Shown here: piece after piece, positions 34,720 through 45,995 of the stretch
How positions within the stretch are numbered: position 1 is the first letter of the stretch
Layout of the letters: every line of letters starts with the position of its first letter
Assembly: GCF_018687715.1 (NCBI RefSeq)
Contig: NC_056755.1
Span: 15,888,001 to 15,952,000, forward strand
Direction of reading: 5' to 3'
Length of the DNA: 64,000 nucleotides
Source of the DNA: Carya illinoinensis
Lineage: Eukaryota > Streptophyta > Magnoliopsida > Fagales > Juglandaceae
The notes under the pieces: model-generated
What the model was told of the DNA's origin: nothing
The model's database searches: none
Seen by the model: the letters and a program-made list of their open reading frames with translations, nothing else
Made by a program: the position numbers and the translations under genes

Positions 34720-35942
34720 GTGAAAGATCATCCAATGGAACAAATTTTGGGAGAACCTTCACGAGGTGTAAGTACTCGATCATCTCTTAGAAATATTTGC
34801 AATCATACTGCTTTTCTATCTCAGTTTGAACCCAAAAATATTGATGAAACACTTCTTGATGAATTTTGGATTCTAGTTATGCAAGAAGAGTTGAATCAAT
34901 TTGAAAGAAATGATGTTTGGACACTTATTCCTAGACCGAAAAATCATACTATTATTGGAACAAAATGAGATTTTAGAAACAAGAAAGATGGATCCGGAAT
35001 CATTACTAAAAATAAGGCTCGACTTGTAGTCCAAGGTTTTAATCAAGAAGAAGGAATCGATTATGATGAGACATATGCACCAGTCGCAAGATTAGAAACT
35101 ATTCGAATGCTACTTGCATATGCTTGTTATAAAAATTTCAAACTTTTTCAAATGGATGTTAAAAGTGCTTTCTTAAATGGTTTTGTAAATGAAGAGATAT
35201 ATGTTGAGCAACCTCCAGGTTTTGAAAATCATATTTCCTCAAATCATATTTTCAAACTCACAAAAGCTCTATATGGACTCAAACAAGCTCTAGAGCTTGG
35301 TACGAGAGACTCAGTGGGTTCTTGATTGAAAAAGGTTTTTTAAGAGGAAAAATCGACACAACTCTTTTCATTGAATATGAAAATGATGATATTCTTTTAA
35401 TTCAGATTTATGTTGATGATATAATATTCGGTGCTACTAATGAAAATACGTGTCAAGTTTTTGCTAAGATTATGGTACCCTAAGCACACATCTTTCGATC
35501 TAATCAGCTATACAGATGCAGATTATGCTGGCTGTAAAATAGATCGAAAAAGCAATAGTGGAGCATGTCATTTCTTAGGTCATGCACTAGTTTTCTGGTT
35601 TAGTAAAAAATAAAATCCTGTTGTACTATCTACTGCTGAGGCATAATATGTTGCTGCGGGTAGTTGTTGTGCTCAAGTTCTCTACATGAAGCAACAACTT
35701 GAAAATTTTAAACTCATGTATAATCACATTCCAATCAAATGTGATAATACAAGTGCTATAAATCTTTCAAAGAACCCAATACAACATTCTAGAGCTAAAC
35801 ATATTGAAATAAGATATCATTTTCTTCGAGATCATGTGCAGAAAGGGGATATAGTACTAGAGTTCACAAACACACATGATTAGTTAGCAAATATTTTCAC
35901 AAAACCTTTACCAGAAGATAGATTATGTATGATCAGAAGATA
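34720..35942 (+). pseudogene. Copia-C RT and RNase H, with internal deletion
   Basis: RT begins with ELNQFERNDVWTLIPRPK, is stopped at 34966, and continues through DYDETYAPVARLETIRMLLA, QMDVKSAFLNGFVNEEIYVE and [11 protein letters not shown]. The YVDD codons are present near 35410 but out of frame. At about 35473 sequence jumps from VFAKIM to the RNase H region (SYTDADYAGCKIDRKSNSG), so roughly 150 codons of late RT are missing. RNase H motifs KCDNTSAINLSKNPIQHSRA and LANIFTKPLPEDR follow. Several stop codons (35612, 35644, 35881) add to the damage. Confidence 0.9.
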
Positions 35943-36028
35943 AATAGGTATGATGCATGCTATGAATATCTCTTAAACGATAGACCAGAGTCAATAAAAA
36001 TAAAGAGAGATTTTTTAAATACTTTTAC

Positions 36029-36651
36029 ATAAACTTGAGATTCTTAGCCTCATGTTTGAGACGCTCATTCTGTTCATACAATATCATATCATTCTTATCC
36101 ATGGGAGCTGGCAAGCGGAATGAAGAATCTAATAAAGATTTCAATTATTTATTCTTCTTCCGAATAAAGAATTTAATAAAGATTTCAATTATTTATTCTT
36201 CTTCCGAATGATTCATTCCCTTGTGTGAGACTCTTGAACAATTTGTTGAAGTACAACAATTTGTTCTTTAAGCTTTTCAACTTCATGATTTCTAACTTGT
36301 AGCCGCTGAGAAAAAGCACAAATAGAGGAAGAGTAGCGAGTCCCGAGACTCACCAAGTCGTAGATAGCATCGGAATCTGACTTATTAGTCAAATTATTAT
36401 TTTCTTGCTGCAACATGGCACCAATGACAGCTGCAGAAAGGACAGGAGGGTGAGGTGCAGAATGCCTCATGGATGGATCTAGAGAAATGTTAGAAGAATG
36501 AGCCATTGAGAAAAGAATTGAAAGCTTAAAACGAGAATGTTGAAGGAATGCAGATGAGTTATAGAGATGAGAAGAAAACTTTATGCGGATTAGATAAATT
36601 TTAAGACTGATTTTATAGAGATAGCATAAAGAACAAGACGAGCTATCATCC
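36029..36651 (-). pseudogene. Cassette copy 2: small coiled-coil gene with TATA box
   Basis: On the minus strand, a TATAAAA box (36611-36617) lies about 108 bp upstream of ATG 36506, which opens MAHSSNISLDPSM. The frame runs 97 residues to a stop at 36213-36215. It contains SDAIYDLVSLGTRYSSS (about residues 40-57) and a heptad segment HEVEKLKEQIVVLQQ. Homology to copy 1 resumes after a 44-bp tandem duplication (36125-36212), with DSSFRLPAPM and a lysine-rich end near 36029, so the gene was once about 145 residues long. Family unknown. It is antisense to Copia-C and takes the place of that element's polypurine tract and 84 bp of LTR. Confidence 0.75.
36611..36617 (-). promoter_or_regulatory. 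TATA box of cassette copy 2
   Basis: The minus strand TCTCTATAAAATC is shared almost unchanged with copy 1 and as TCTCTATAAAAG with copy 3. Spacing to the ATG is about 95-110 bp in all three. Confidence 0.6.
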
Positions 36652-37873
36652 AAGTCTCAAACTCAAGTTTCTACACAATGGAGTCAAGCACATCAAGGAA
36701 ACAAGCATGAGCAAGAAGGGAATAAGTTCACATTAAAGTCATAGAATAATGTTGTAAATCTCTTAAAAATTTGAAATTAAGATTAAGCCCCAAAATTAAT
36801 ATTTTATCATAAAGCATTAAAATACATTTTCCACATGTGCATGAATATTTTGAAAATTAAATTTGAAAATTTTGAAAGATGATTGATTGTCATCTTTTAC
36901 CTGTGCATGCCTTGATCAAAGGGTTGAACTTTGAAAATATTAAAGATGATTGTTGTCATCTTTCACATGTGCATGTTTTATTTGAATATTTTCAAAAGGT
37001 AGATGATTTTGTTTGAAATATTTGAAAAGTAAAGTGTGCTTTTTTTGTCATATGCAAAAAGTAAAAGATTAGGTTTGAATTGTTTGAAAAGTAAAGTGTA
37101 CTCCTTTTGTCATATGCCAAAAGTAAAAGATTAAGTTTGAAATTTTTGAAAAATGAATGATGTTGTCTTTGACAATTGAAAAAGAAGAACCTTTTATTTG
37201 AATTTTTTGAAAAAATGAATGATGTTGTCTTTGACATGTGAATCTTTTTAAATTTGAATATGAAGTCTTATATGCTTATAAATAGATCATTTGAGAGTTT
37301 CACATTCACAACATCCAGAGCATACAACATTCATTCAAAGTTTTCATTCTCTCTTTTCTAAGCATTGAGCCTTAATCCTTGTTCATTTTGATAGAGATAT
37401 AGTTTGCGCTGTATTGTTCTTATTCCACTCATTGATGAGTATTTTCTGATAACCTACCCGCTATCAGCTCTTGTATCAGTAAAAGGGTGTGTATGACCCT
37501 TGTATGTGTAGAAAGTGTTCTACACAGGGAATAGTTGAATCATCACGTGTAAGGTGATTGCAAGTGTAGAGGGTATTCTACACGGATCCTTCGTAGCGAT
37601 GTTGTTTAAAGGTGTAATAGGTTTTTATCTCCACCTGAAAGAGGTTGAATAGTGAATTTGAAAATTCTCAAGGGGTAGCTTGAGGCGAGGACTTAGGCAG
37701 TGGGGCCGAACCTCGTTAACATACTGAGTTTGCTTCTGTTTTACCCTTACTCTTTATATTTATTACTATTTCATATTTTTTTTATATTTTATATTGTATA
37801 TTTGATTTATAATTGTTATTTTTTTTAATACAACTCAATTCACCCCCCTCTTGTGTTAGTCATCTGGGCAACA
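36652..37873 (+). repeat. 3' LTR of Copia-C, missing its first 84 bp
   Basis: AAGTCTCAAACTC at 36652 aligns with 30315, 84 bp inside the 5' LTR. From there to 37873 the copies match (1222 against 1224 bp). The target duplication ATTTT follows. Confidence 0.92.
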
Positions 37874-37878
37874 ATTTT

Positions 37879-38912
37879 TGTCTTAATCGCTAAGACCACC
37901 ACGACATCGCCTAGGATAAGCGAACAGCTTCCACAAATAAAGGAACTCTTAGAAGAGTTTTTGGACATCACCCGAGAGGAGTTGTCTCAATCCCTACCAC
38001 CCATGAGAGACATCCAATATGCCATGGGCCTAGTACCTGGGGGCAACATTGCCCAATTGGCCTGCTTATTAAATGAGCCCAATCGAACACAAGGAGCTCC
38101 AGCAGCAAGTACAAAGCTGGCTAGACAAGGGGTTTATCTGTGAGAGCCTCAGTCATTGCGTCATACCCGCTTTACTCATACCCAAGAAGGATGGAAGCTG
38201 GCCGGTGTGTATCAATAGTTGCGTGATCAACAAAATTAATATGAAGTGGCTCGTAATGTCTTTCCTAGGTTGGATGATATGTTGAACGTCTTATATGGTG
38301 TGCAAATTTTTAGCAAGATTGATCTACAAAGTGGCTATAACCAAATACTGCCACGACCCGAGGATGAGTGGAAAACTGCCTTCAAGAAGAAGGAGGGTCT
38401 TTTCAAGTGGCTTGTAATGCTGTTGGGCCTCATGAATGCCCCCAGCACCTTCATGCTAGTTATGACCCAAACCCTCCGACCATTCATGAACAAGTTTGTT
38501 GTAGTCTATTTCGATGACATCCTCATGTTCAACCATGACTACCTCAGCCACTTACACCATCTGCATCAAGTACTAGCAGTCCTCCATTTTGAGACCTTCT
38601 CCATACATATATAGAATTGCACATTTGCCTAGAGTTCGGTAGTATTTCTAAGATTCTTCATCTCAGATAAGGGATTTTCCATCAATCCTGGCAAGGTGCA
38701 AGTTATTCAAGAATGGCCCACTCCGAGTAACGTCCACAAAGCATATAGCTTTCATGGACTATCTTCGTTCTATCGACATTTTATCCAAGGATTCAGCAGT
38801 ATCATGGCCCCGATCACTGAGTGTATGAAAAATGGTTCATTTGTGTGGACTCCAATGGCTGAACAAGCATTCCAAAATATTAAGCAGCATCTCACAAAGG
38901 GCTATGTCCTTC
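37879..38912 (+). pseudogene. Ty3 RT remnant of the host element
   Basis: Sequence resumes directly after Copia-C. LLEEFLDITREELSQSLPPM (about 37950-38010) is the linker before RT. RT follows in shifting frames: [46 protein letters not shown], then [16 protein letters not shown] and [12 protein letters not shown], with an intact Y-F-D-D at 38507-38518. RNase H start (EWPTPSNVHKAYSFHGLSSF, about 38705) runs up to the Copia-D junction at 38912. Frame changes and a stop near 38612 disable it. Confidence 0.9.
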
Positions 38913-39602
38913 TCCCTCTCTGATACACCCTTGTCTCAGGTGATCAGTTGTGAGACTTCCCATGCTGCTTGGGATGTTCTGGAAACCTTATATGGTAAGC
39001 ATACTAGAGATTATATTCAACAAATGAAGGGTGAACTTCAGTCGCTTACCAAAGGTGCCTCCTCTCTTGAATATTATCTACACAAAGCCAAAGCATTGGC
39101 TCTTTCTCTTCAAGGTGCAGATAAACCAATTGATGATGATGATTTCATCATATGTATTCTTCGTTGGCTTGGCTCAGAATTTGATCCAATGGTTGCTGCT
39201 TTCAATGCTTGGGATGTTTTTCCTCCATTGGAAAGTTTTATAAGCAAGCTTCAAGACTTTGAACTACGAATTTCTGCTACACAAGTTTTGTCCCCTCCTA
39301 TAGCTATGTATACAAACAGTGGAGCCCCTACTTCAGGTTTTAAAGGAAATCGTGGTAGTAGGAGTAGTGGTTGTCATTCCTTTTCTCGATCAAAAACCAC
39401 CAAACAGACTGATCGTCCTCAAGAAAACTCAACTGGCAGCAATTCCGAGCACGCTTCCTCTCGAGGTTGTGGTCGTGGCTCAACTCGTATCACTTGTTTT
39501 CGATGTGGTGGTTTGAATCACAAGGCTGATAGTTGTATTGCTCCAGATGATGATGTTGAACAATATAAAGCTTTGCTGCACTTCATGTGGGTGACACAAT
39601 AG
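38913..39602 (+). pseudogene. Copia-D gag, N-terminally truncated
   Basis: A single open frame from the junction to 39602 encodes the C-terminal gag half: SCETSHAAWDVLETLYGKHT, LQSLTKGASSLEYYLHKAK, a Ser/Gly-rich basic linker, and the zinc knuckle CFRCGGLNHKADSC (about 39500-39540). Loss of roughly the first 100 residues leaves no gag start of its own. Confidence 0.88.
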
Positions 39603-41012
39603 ATGAAACTTGGTACCCTAACACTGAGGCTAATCAACACATGACTACTAATGCCACTGATGCTCAATGTAAACATACTTGTTCTGGTCAAGATTCTGTC
39701 ATGGTTGGAAATGGTGATGGCTTACCAATTTTTGCTGTCGGTAATCTTCATACTCCTTCTACTGATGTCACTTTCCCCAATGTTCTCATTATTCCTACCA
39801 TAAAGAAAAATCTCATTTCGATTTCTCAATTCATAAAAGACTTTAGCTGTTGCTTCTTGTTTTATCCTTGGGGTTTCCTTGTTAAAGACCTGGAGATGAA
39901 CCGTGTGATGCTTAAAGGATTCATCTCAGATGGCTTATATCAGATCAATCCCAAGTGGTCTCTACAAAATCCAGCTTCTCCTCTCCACCATAAAGGGTCT
40001 TGCACATTGTGGCATGCTAGACTAGGGCACCCACACTCTCAGATACTTGAAATAATGTCTGCAAATTTACCTTCTTTTAATAAAAATTCTGTATTTTGTG
40101 AAAGTTTTGCTTTGGGAAAATCTTCTAAGTTTCCATGTCTCTTGCGCTCTACTTATGCTTCCACATTTTTACATGCCCTTCACATGGATGTATGGGGTCT
40201 TGCTCCTGTTGCTTCCTATGATGTTTTTTTATCTTGTAATTGTGGATGAATACGTTCATTTTATTTGATTCTTTCCCTTGGCTTGAAAATCAGACATGGC
40301 TCAAATTCTTCCTAATTTTATCAAACTGATGCAGACTCAATTTAATTCTCACATTAAATAAATTCAGAGTGATAGTGATGGTGAGTTTGTCAATCATGTT
40401 CTCAATGATTGTTTTGCTTCTCACAGCATTCTTCATAAGCTATCATGTCCTGATACACCTAAACAAAATGGCATCGCCGAACGTCGTCATCAACACATTG
40501 TCGAGACTGGCTTTACTCTAATTGCACACTCATCTGTTCCTTCTAGGTACTGGACAGCTGCATTTGAAACTTCAATTTTTCTCATAAACCGATTGCCAAC
40601 CCCTGTTTTGAAATACAAGTCTCCATTTGAAATGGTTTATGGGTTTTCACCTCCTCACAACTCCTTATGTGTGTTTGGTTGCTCTTATTACCCATGTCTA
40701 CCTTTTGGCAGGACCAAGCTTGATTTTAAATCCACAAGGTGTGTGTTTATTGGATATTCTCTTCATCACAAGGGCTATCGTTGCATGGACATGCATAGTG
40801 GTCATATATATGTTTCTCGTCATGTCAAATTTAATAAACTCTTCTTTCCTTTCTCTATGCAAAAAACTATTTCTTCTACTTCTATGCCTCTTTTCAAAGC
40901 TCAGCCCTTACCCAAGAGACTTCAAAATATTGTTCACCCCACTTGCATCCTCTCCTTCAACCAATTGTTCTTCTTTCCTTCCTACTACCCTACCATGTTT
41001 GACTGTTGCTAG
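39587..41012 (+). pseudogene. Copia-D protease and integrase remnant
   Basis: The protease core reads WYPNTEANQHMT (about 39612-39647). The catalytic D-T-G is N-T-E, so it is dead. LWHARLGHPHSQ (about 40008-40043) and an integrase start (HALHMDVWGLAPVASYD) follow. After a stop near 40247 the core continues with QSDSDGEFVNHVL, TPKQNGIAERRHQHIVETGF and WTAAFETSIFLINRLPT, keeping the second Asp and the Glu. The integrase C-terminal CVFGCSYYPCL piece runs to about 40850. Multiple frame breaks. Confidence 0.88.
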
Positions 41013-42358
41013 TGTTCCTCCTAGCTTACCTCCTGATACTTCATCAGTTGAATCTGTGCACATTATTTCTCTCCCTCCAACTCGAATTCATCCCATGGCA
41101 ACTCGTACTCAAGATGGTACTCAAAGACCCAAAGTTTTTTACTCATCTCGGCATCAAATTCCTACCTGTTTTGTTGCTGATCTTGTAAAACATTCTGAGC
41201 CCAAAACATATCGACAAGCTCTTCTTGATCCACATTGGCAGCAAGCAATGTAGGAGGAAATACAGGCTCTACATGAGAACCACACCTAGTCCTTGTTACC
41301 TCGGACAACTAATATGAATGTTGTGGGTAGTAAATGGGTTTTCAAAGTTAAAACTCATGAAGATGGATCTATTGATAGGTACAAAACACGTCTTGTGGCC
41401 CGTGGTTTCACACAGCTTCATGGTTTAGATTATGATGAAACTTTTAGTCCTGTAGTTAAACCAAGGACTATTCGCTTGATTCTTACCATGGCCATCTCTC
41501 AAAAATTGACTCTTAAACAACTTGATGTCAGTAATGCATTCCTACATTGAGACTTACAGGAAAACTTTTACCTCTCTCAGCCACTTGGTTTTGAAGATCT
41601 TACTCATCTGAACTATGTTTGTCATCTCCACAAGGCATTGTATGGACTAAAACAGGCTCCCCGAGCTTGATATACCAAGTTTAGTACCTATCTTTTGCAA
41701 ATGGACTTTCATAGATGCCCTTATGAACCATAGTTGTTTTATCAGAGAAAATGTGTTGATGTTATTATGTTGCTCATCTATGTATGTGATATCATTGTCA
41801 CTGGCAGTTCTTTGGTGCTCATTCGCAAGCTTATTTCACATTTGTCATCTACTTTTCATATGAAGGATTTGGGGAATTTGCATTATTTTTTCGGTCTTCA
41901 AGTTTCAAGGGATGACTCCTCTCTCACTCTTACACAAACTCGTTATCTTTTATCTCTACTATAGAAGTTTGGGCTAGACGGTGCTAAGCCAACTTCTACA
42001 CCTTTAGTCTCTGGTATTCAACTCAACACCCATGATGGTCCTCCTCTCTCTAATCCAACACTTTATCGACAACTTGTGGGATCTCTTCAGTACCTCAGGC
42101 TCACCAGGCCTGACATAGCATATGCAGTAAATTTTGTTTGTCAATTTATGTAGTCTCCATGAGAGGCTCATCTAGTGGCGTCAAGCGAATCTTCCGTTAC
42201 TTGAAAGGCACTCTGCATCTTGGCCTTCACTTTACTCCATCTGAACTTACTTCCTTACATGGATACTGTGATGCCAATTGAGCAGGCTCTCGTGATGATC
42301 ACTGATCCACTACTAGCTTTGCCATTTAATAATCTATCCAAGTTTCTCGATCAACTGC
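41013..42358 (+). pseudogene. Copia-D RT and RNase H start, interrupted
   Basis: RT motifs are [51 protein letters not shown] (41510-41550), [13 protein letters not shown] and MLLIYVCDIIVTG at about 41767-41805. The catalytic Y-V-D-D has become Y-V-C-D. The connection domain runs to LTRPDIAYAVNF (about 42100). RNase H starts and stops at the Athila-like insertion (42358), inside the conserved S-R-S-T-A motif. At least five stops are present. Confidence 0.9.
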
Positions 42359-42363
42359 TGTAC

Positions 42364-44223
42364 TGATGCGACTAAAATATGACTCAAATTAATGAATCAA
42401 AATTTAAGTGCAGTTTTACCTGCAAGTATACAGGCGTTGTAGTATCTTACAGGATCGAATCCACAGGGAAAGGTTACTTAAAATTAAACTTGTTGAAAAA
42501 TGTGAAAAACTTCACAAAGAGAAAACAAGAGGATGATATGTACAATGGATGGAAGAGTTTACTAGTCATGGACTAGATTCATATTTGTTTGTTGGATTTA
42601 AGTGCAGCGATGAAATGTAAGGAATTAAAATGCAAGAACGTAAATTAAAATTGCTGAAATTAATAGACTGAAATTTAAAGGTGCAAGGAAAAATAAATGA
42701 CATTAATTTAAATAGAGGAATTAAAGGTGCAAGGAAAAATAAAATACAGTAATTTAAATAGACAGAAATTAAAGGTGAAAGGAAAAATAAAAGAGCATGA
42801 AGAAAATTAAACTTGCAAACTCCAAACGATGAACACAAACGAGAGAACGGAAAACGAAAGACTTAATGCTACAACCGAAAGAATAAGAACTAAATATGAG
42901 AAGTAAAACAAGTAAACAAGTAAACAAAAATGAAAGTGAAACAAGTAAACAAAAACTAAAACTTTACGTGATGCTGCTACTAGCTTCTAAACAGAAAATA
43001 AAACAAGAAAACAATACAATAAATGAAAACTGCCGTGCCATTGCTTCTAAACAGAAAAATAAAGCAACTGAACTCCTAAAACAATTACAGCCAAACAAAC
43101 AAGTAAACAACAGAAAATAAAACAACTGAACAAGTAAACAACTGCTGTCTGAATGAGAAAACAAAGAAAACAGAAAATAAAACAAACTTCACTCTGCTGT
43201 CCCGAAGGAGAATACAAAGCAAACACAACAAGTTCAACTCCTACTAAACTCCTACTGCTATCCCCGAAAACAAGAACTTCCTAAACTAAACTCCCCTACT
43301 GCTATCGAGCTCCAGCTGGTCTCACTCCAGCTCAAGTCGAAGACCAACCTTTTCTAAACTCCTACCACTTCCCCTCTTTCTTTCCTCTTTCTCTTTCACT
43401 TTCCTACTTTTCGGCTGTTCCTTTCTTTTTATTTCTTCTTGTTTGCTCGACTTTCACACGTCCCCACCAACTGCTGCTGCCTACCCCTTCAGCTAATTCC
43501 AATTCCAGCACATTAATTGCTTTCCGAAAATGCTTCTTGCTTATTTTCCTTCATTTCGTGTAGTTGAAAACTTAATCAACCCATTTCTTTAAACGTCTCT
43601 TTCACTCTTCTACATCCTTTGATTTGATGAGTATTTCTTTTCTTTAATCTCTTTAATGACACGTTCAGCCAACTTCCTTTTCTTTCTTTAATGACTCCCT
43701 TTCCTTCAATCTCGGCTAGCCAAAGTCCAACTCGTTGTTTGTTGAGTGCTGCATGTTTGCTTCATGTGAGTGGGTCTGTCCGAGTGGTCTGCTGCATGTG
43801 AAGCTATTTTTGTCCGCTTCTGCTTCATCTGCTGCTACTTGAATAATCCTAACCGATTGAGAACAACAAGACAGATGAAGAGTTGGCCCATAAGTCGCAC
43901 CTCTTCGCACCTCTTATTCCTTTCTCCCCATGGTCAACAGTTCCAACTGGATTTATTTGAACTGAAAACAAAAATAACATTCAAAGAAATAAATCAAAAG
44001 AAAAATAGATTATCACAAATAAACTATATATGTGAGGAAATATTGTCTCATTAAATTATAGTTATAAAATTAAGCATAAACATGATATTAATCAATTAAA
44101 AATCACAACTCGTATTTATGCTTATTAACTATTTTTCCATCTAAAACCAATAATAATGTCATGATGAATTAAAAAAAACATTAGTTTTAAATAGATAAAA
44201 TATGCAATATTTCAGCTCGATCA
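42364..44223 (-). repeat. 3' LTR of the Athila-like element
   Basis: Nearly identical to 47588-49446. On the minus strand it begins TGATCGAGCTG and ends GTCGCATCA. AT-rich and CT-rich tracts fill it. Open frames within it are not supported as genes. Confidence 0.95.
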
Positions 44224-44235
44224 CACCCCCCAACT
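44224..44235 (-). other. Polypurine tract of the Athila-like element
   Basis: The minus strand reads AGTTGGGGGGTG directly before the 3' LTR. Confidence 0.85.
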
Positions 44236-44691
44236 AGCTTTTTGCTAATCCTTGAGCAAAATAGTGAAAATTAATTGAGATGAATATTGCATAAAGCTCG
44301 AAATTCAAACAAAAACAATCAAACATAATTCTGAATTCTCACAAAAAATCGATTCGTGACTACTCAACACCAGGAGTTATGTCCACAAGAAAAGTCTCAG
44401 TAATTGTTCACATAGAATTGAGGCAAATGTATCAGAACTCGGATATGTGTGTGTGGCTAAACCTCTGTATGTTCCTCACTAATAAACATGATTTATCATA
44501 GGATTTTTCAACCTTAAGATTAATCATTTTTTATTCTAACTACCTCAAAGCCTAAGGGACTAGCAGTTTTCACGCCAACTCTGTTTAAAGGTTGATCATT
44601 CAACCCCCAAAGTTTTGGGTAACTGTTTCTAGCCCTTTATTTAAGAAAACTTACATGATTTTTTTTTTTTCGTTTTCTTTTTTTTTTCGTC

Positions 44692-44741
<50 letters not shown>

Positions 44742-45403
44742 GGCTCGGTAGTCCTGCAGTTTACTTCTCCTGTTTTAAATCAATGAACATTAATGAGGAA
44801 CACTACAAGTGTAAGCATGTGCAAAATGTTCTTTCAAAACTTGCCCTTCATTCTATATAAATTATACTAATTCTCATTTTTGTAAATATCGCATCCCGGT
44901 GTTTCAAGTCACTCCTCAACAAAATATGATGCATCATAAGTCATGTTCTATGCTTAAGGTTGAAAATAAATCTTCACAAAATAATTCCGCTCAACTACTC
45001 CACCAAGATACTCAAATTTCACAAAAAAGTCAGAAGTGTGTGTTAATCGTGCACCTCACAAATTTTTTATTTATTTATTTATTTTTTTATTATTTTTTTT
45101 TTAAACACATTTTTAACAGAAAACTCTCCCCCCAACTAAATGTGACATTGTCCTCAATGTTCAGCAATAAATATTCGATTAAACAGATACTGAAAATGAT
45201 TAAACAGAGAGGAAACAAATTCACTTGAGATATTCGAGTGCACAAAAGGAGTAGATTTCTGTCAAAGTTAAAAACATAACAGAAAACAAAAGAAGGAAAA
45301 ACAAAACAACACAAAATAAAATAAACAAAATACAAAACAAAATAAACAAAATACAAAATAAACAAAATAAAAAACAAGTAAGAAATTTTTGTTTTTTTTT
45401 TTT

Positions 45404-45404
<1 letters not shown>
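44236..45404 (-). other. Non-coding 3' part of the Athila-like interior
   Basis: No coding frame is supported. Long T runs (about 44658-44735 and 45063-45102) and a CAAAATAAA-type tandem tract (45290-45380) are present. Low-complexity Lys- or Phe-rich open frames here are artefacts of these runs. Confidence 0.6.

Positions 45405-45444
<40 letters not shown>
45405..45444 (-). repeat. A40 tract directly after the cassette stop codon
   Basis: The plus strand carries 40 T in a row, so the minus strand has A40 starting inside the TAA stop of the cassette ORF, followed by C-interrupted A12 and A5 tracts. It could be a retained poly(A) tail or slippage expansion. Confidence 0.9.
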
Positions 45445-45447
<3 letters not shown>

Positions 45448-45880
45448 TAAACTTGAGGTTTTTAGCCTCAAGTTTGAGACGCTCATGCTCTTCATACAGC
45501 ATCAGGTCATCCTTAGCCATGGGAGCTGGCAAGCGGAATGAAGAATCTAAAAGAGACTTCATCTGTCTATTCTTCTGCCGTTCGATTTCTTCCCTTATGT
45601 GAGCCTCTTGAGCAATTCGTTGAAGTACAACGATTTGTTCTTTCAGCCTTTCAACCTCATTGTTTTTGGCTTGTACCCTTTGGGAAAAAGCCACAATGGA
45701 GGATGAGTAGCGAGTCCCAAGACTCACCAGGTCGTAAATAGCTTCTGAGTCCGACCTATTAGCCATACTATTATTTTCAAGTTGTAACACGGCACTAATG
45801 GTGGCTGCAGAAAGAACAGGCAGTTGGGATGCAGAAGGTCTCATGGATTGATCTAGGGGAATGCTTGAGGAATGAGCCAT
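45443..45880 (-). CDS. Cassette copy 1: intact 145-residue coiled-coil protein, unknown family
   Basis: An intact ORF of 145 residues inside the youngest mobile element. The N-terminus is Ser/Pro-rich (MAHSSSIPLDQSMRPSASQL). A conserved centre follows (SEAIYDLVSLGTRYSSSIVA, about residues 46-65). Then comes a charged heptad-like segment (NNEVERLKEQIVVLQRIAQE) continuing through AHIREEIERQKNRQMKSLLD. A short DSSFRLPAPM motif and a second charged helix ending in EAKNLKFM complete it. No signal peptide, membrane helix, zinc knuckle or nucleic-acid enzyme motif is visible. It lies between the pol remnant and the 3' LTR in sense orientation, where Athila elements carry an env-like ORF, but I see no membrane segment. 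The TATA box 110 bp upstream suggests its own transcript. I do not recognise the family. Confidence 0.7.
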
Positions 45881-45988
45881 TTGCTAGAAGAATAGAAAGC
45901 TTAAAAATGAGAAAGTTGGAAGAATGCAGATGAGTTTATGGAGATGAGAATGAAAACTTGATGCGGATTTGATGAAGCTCAGGATTGA

Positions 45989-45995
45989 TTTTATA
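45989..45995 (-). promoter_or_regulatory. TATA box of cassette copy 1
   Basis: The minus strand TCTCTATAAAATC lies about 110 bp upstream of ATG 45880. A TGACG motif sits about 40 bp further upstream (plus strand CGTCA at 46031-46035), as in many strong plant and plant-virus promoters. It is functional by inference only. Confidence 0.55.

Larger units (their letters stand above)
30231..37873 (+). mobile_element. Copia-C: Copia element nested in the Ty3 element
   Basis: The 5' LTR is 30231-31538 (1308 bp). The 3' LTR ends at 37873 and lacks its first 84 bp. The target duplication ATTTT is at 30226-30230 and 37874-37878. PBS TGGTATCAGAGC is perfect at 31541-31552. Gag-pol is recognisable throughout, but the start codon, several internal codons and a block of RT are damaged. 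A sampled 250-bp LTR stretch differs at about 3-4% of sites. A foreign cassette (about 36029-36651, antisense) occupies the place of the polypurine tract and the start of the 3' LTR. Confidence 0.93.

Noticed and set aside
36213..36653. Longer start (146 codons) for cassette copy 2
   Set aside because: It would begin upstream of the TATA box. Homology with copies 1 and 3 supports the ATG at 36506.
42379..44054. Several 65-95-codon frames inside the Athila-like LTR, repeated identically at 47603-49277
   Set aside because: They are duplicated only because the LTR is duplicated. No domain, low complexity, conflicting strands.
44650..45110. CRISPR-like or satellite array
   Set aside because: Only T-rich homopolymers; no regular repeat-spacer pattern.
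45268..45495. Lys-rich frame, and the Phe-rich frame on the other strand (45402-45602)
   Set aside because: Products of the A40/T40 tract and adjacent A-rich DNA.
45443..45880. Identification of the cassette protein as a known virus particle or movement protein
   Set aside because: Length and coiled-coil character invite the idea, and the promoter is virus-like, but no diagnostic motif is visible. The origin is left open.
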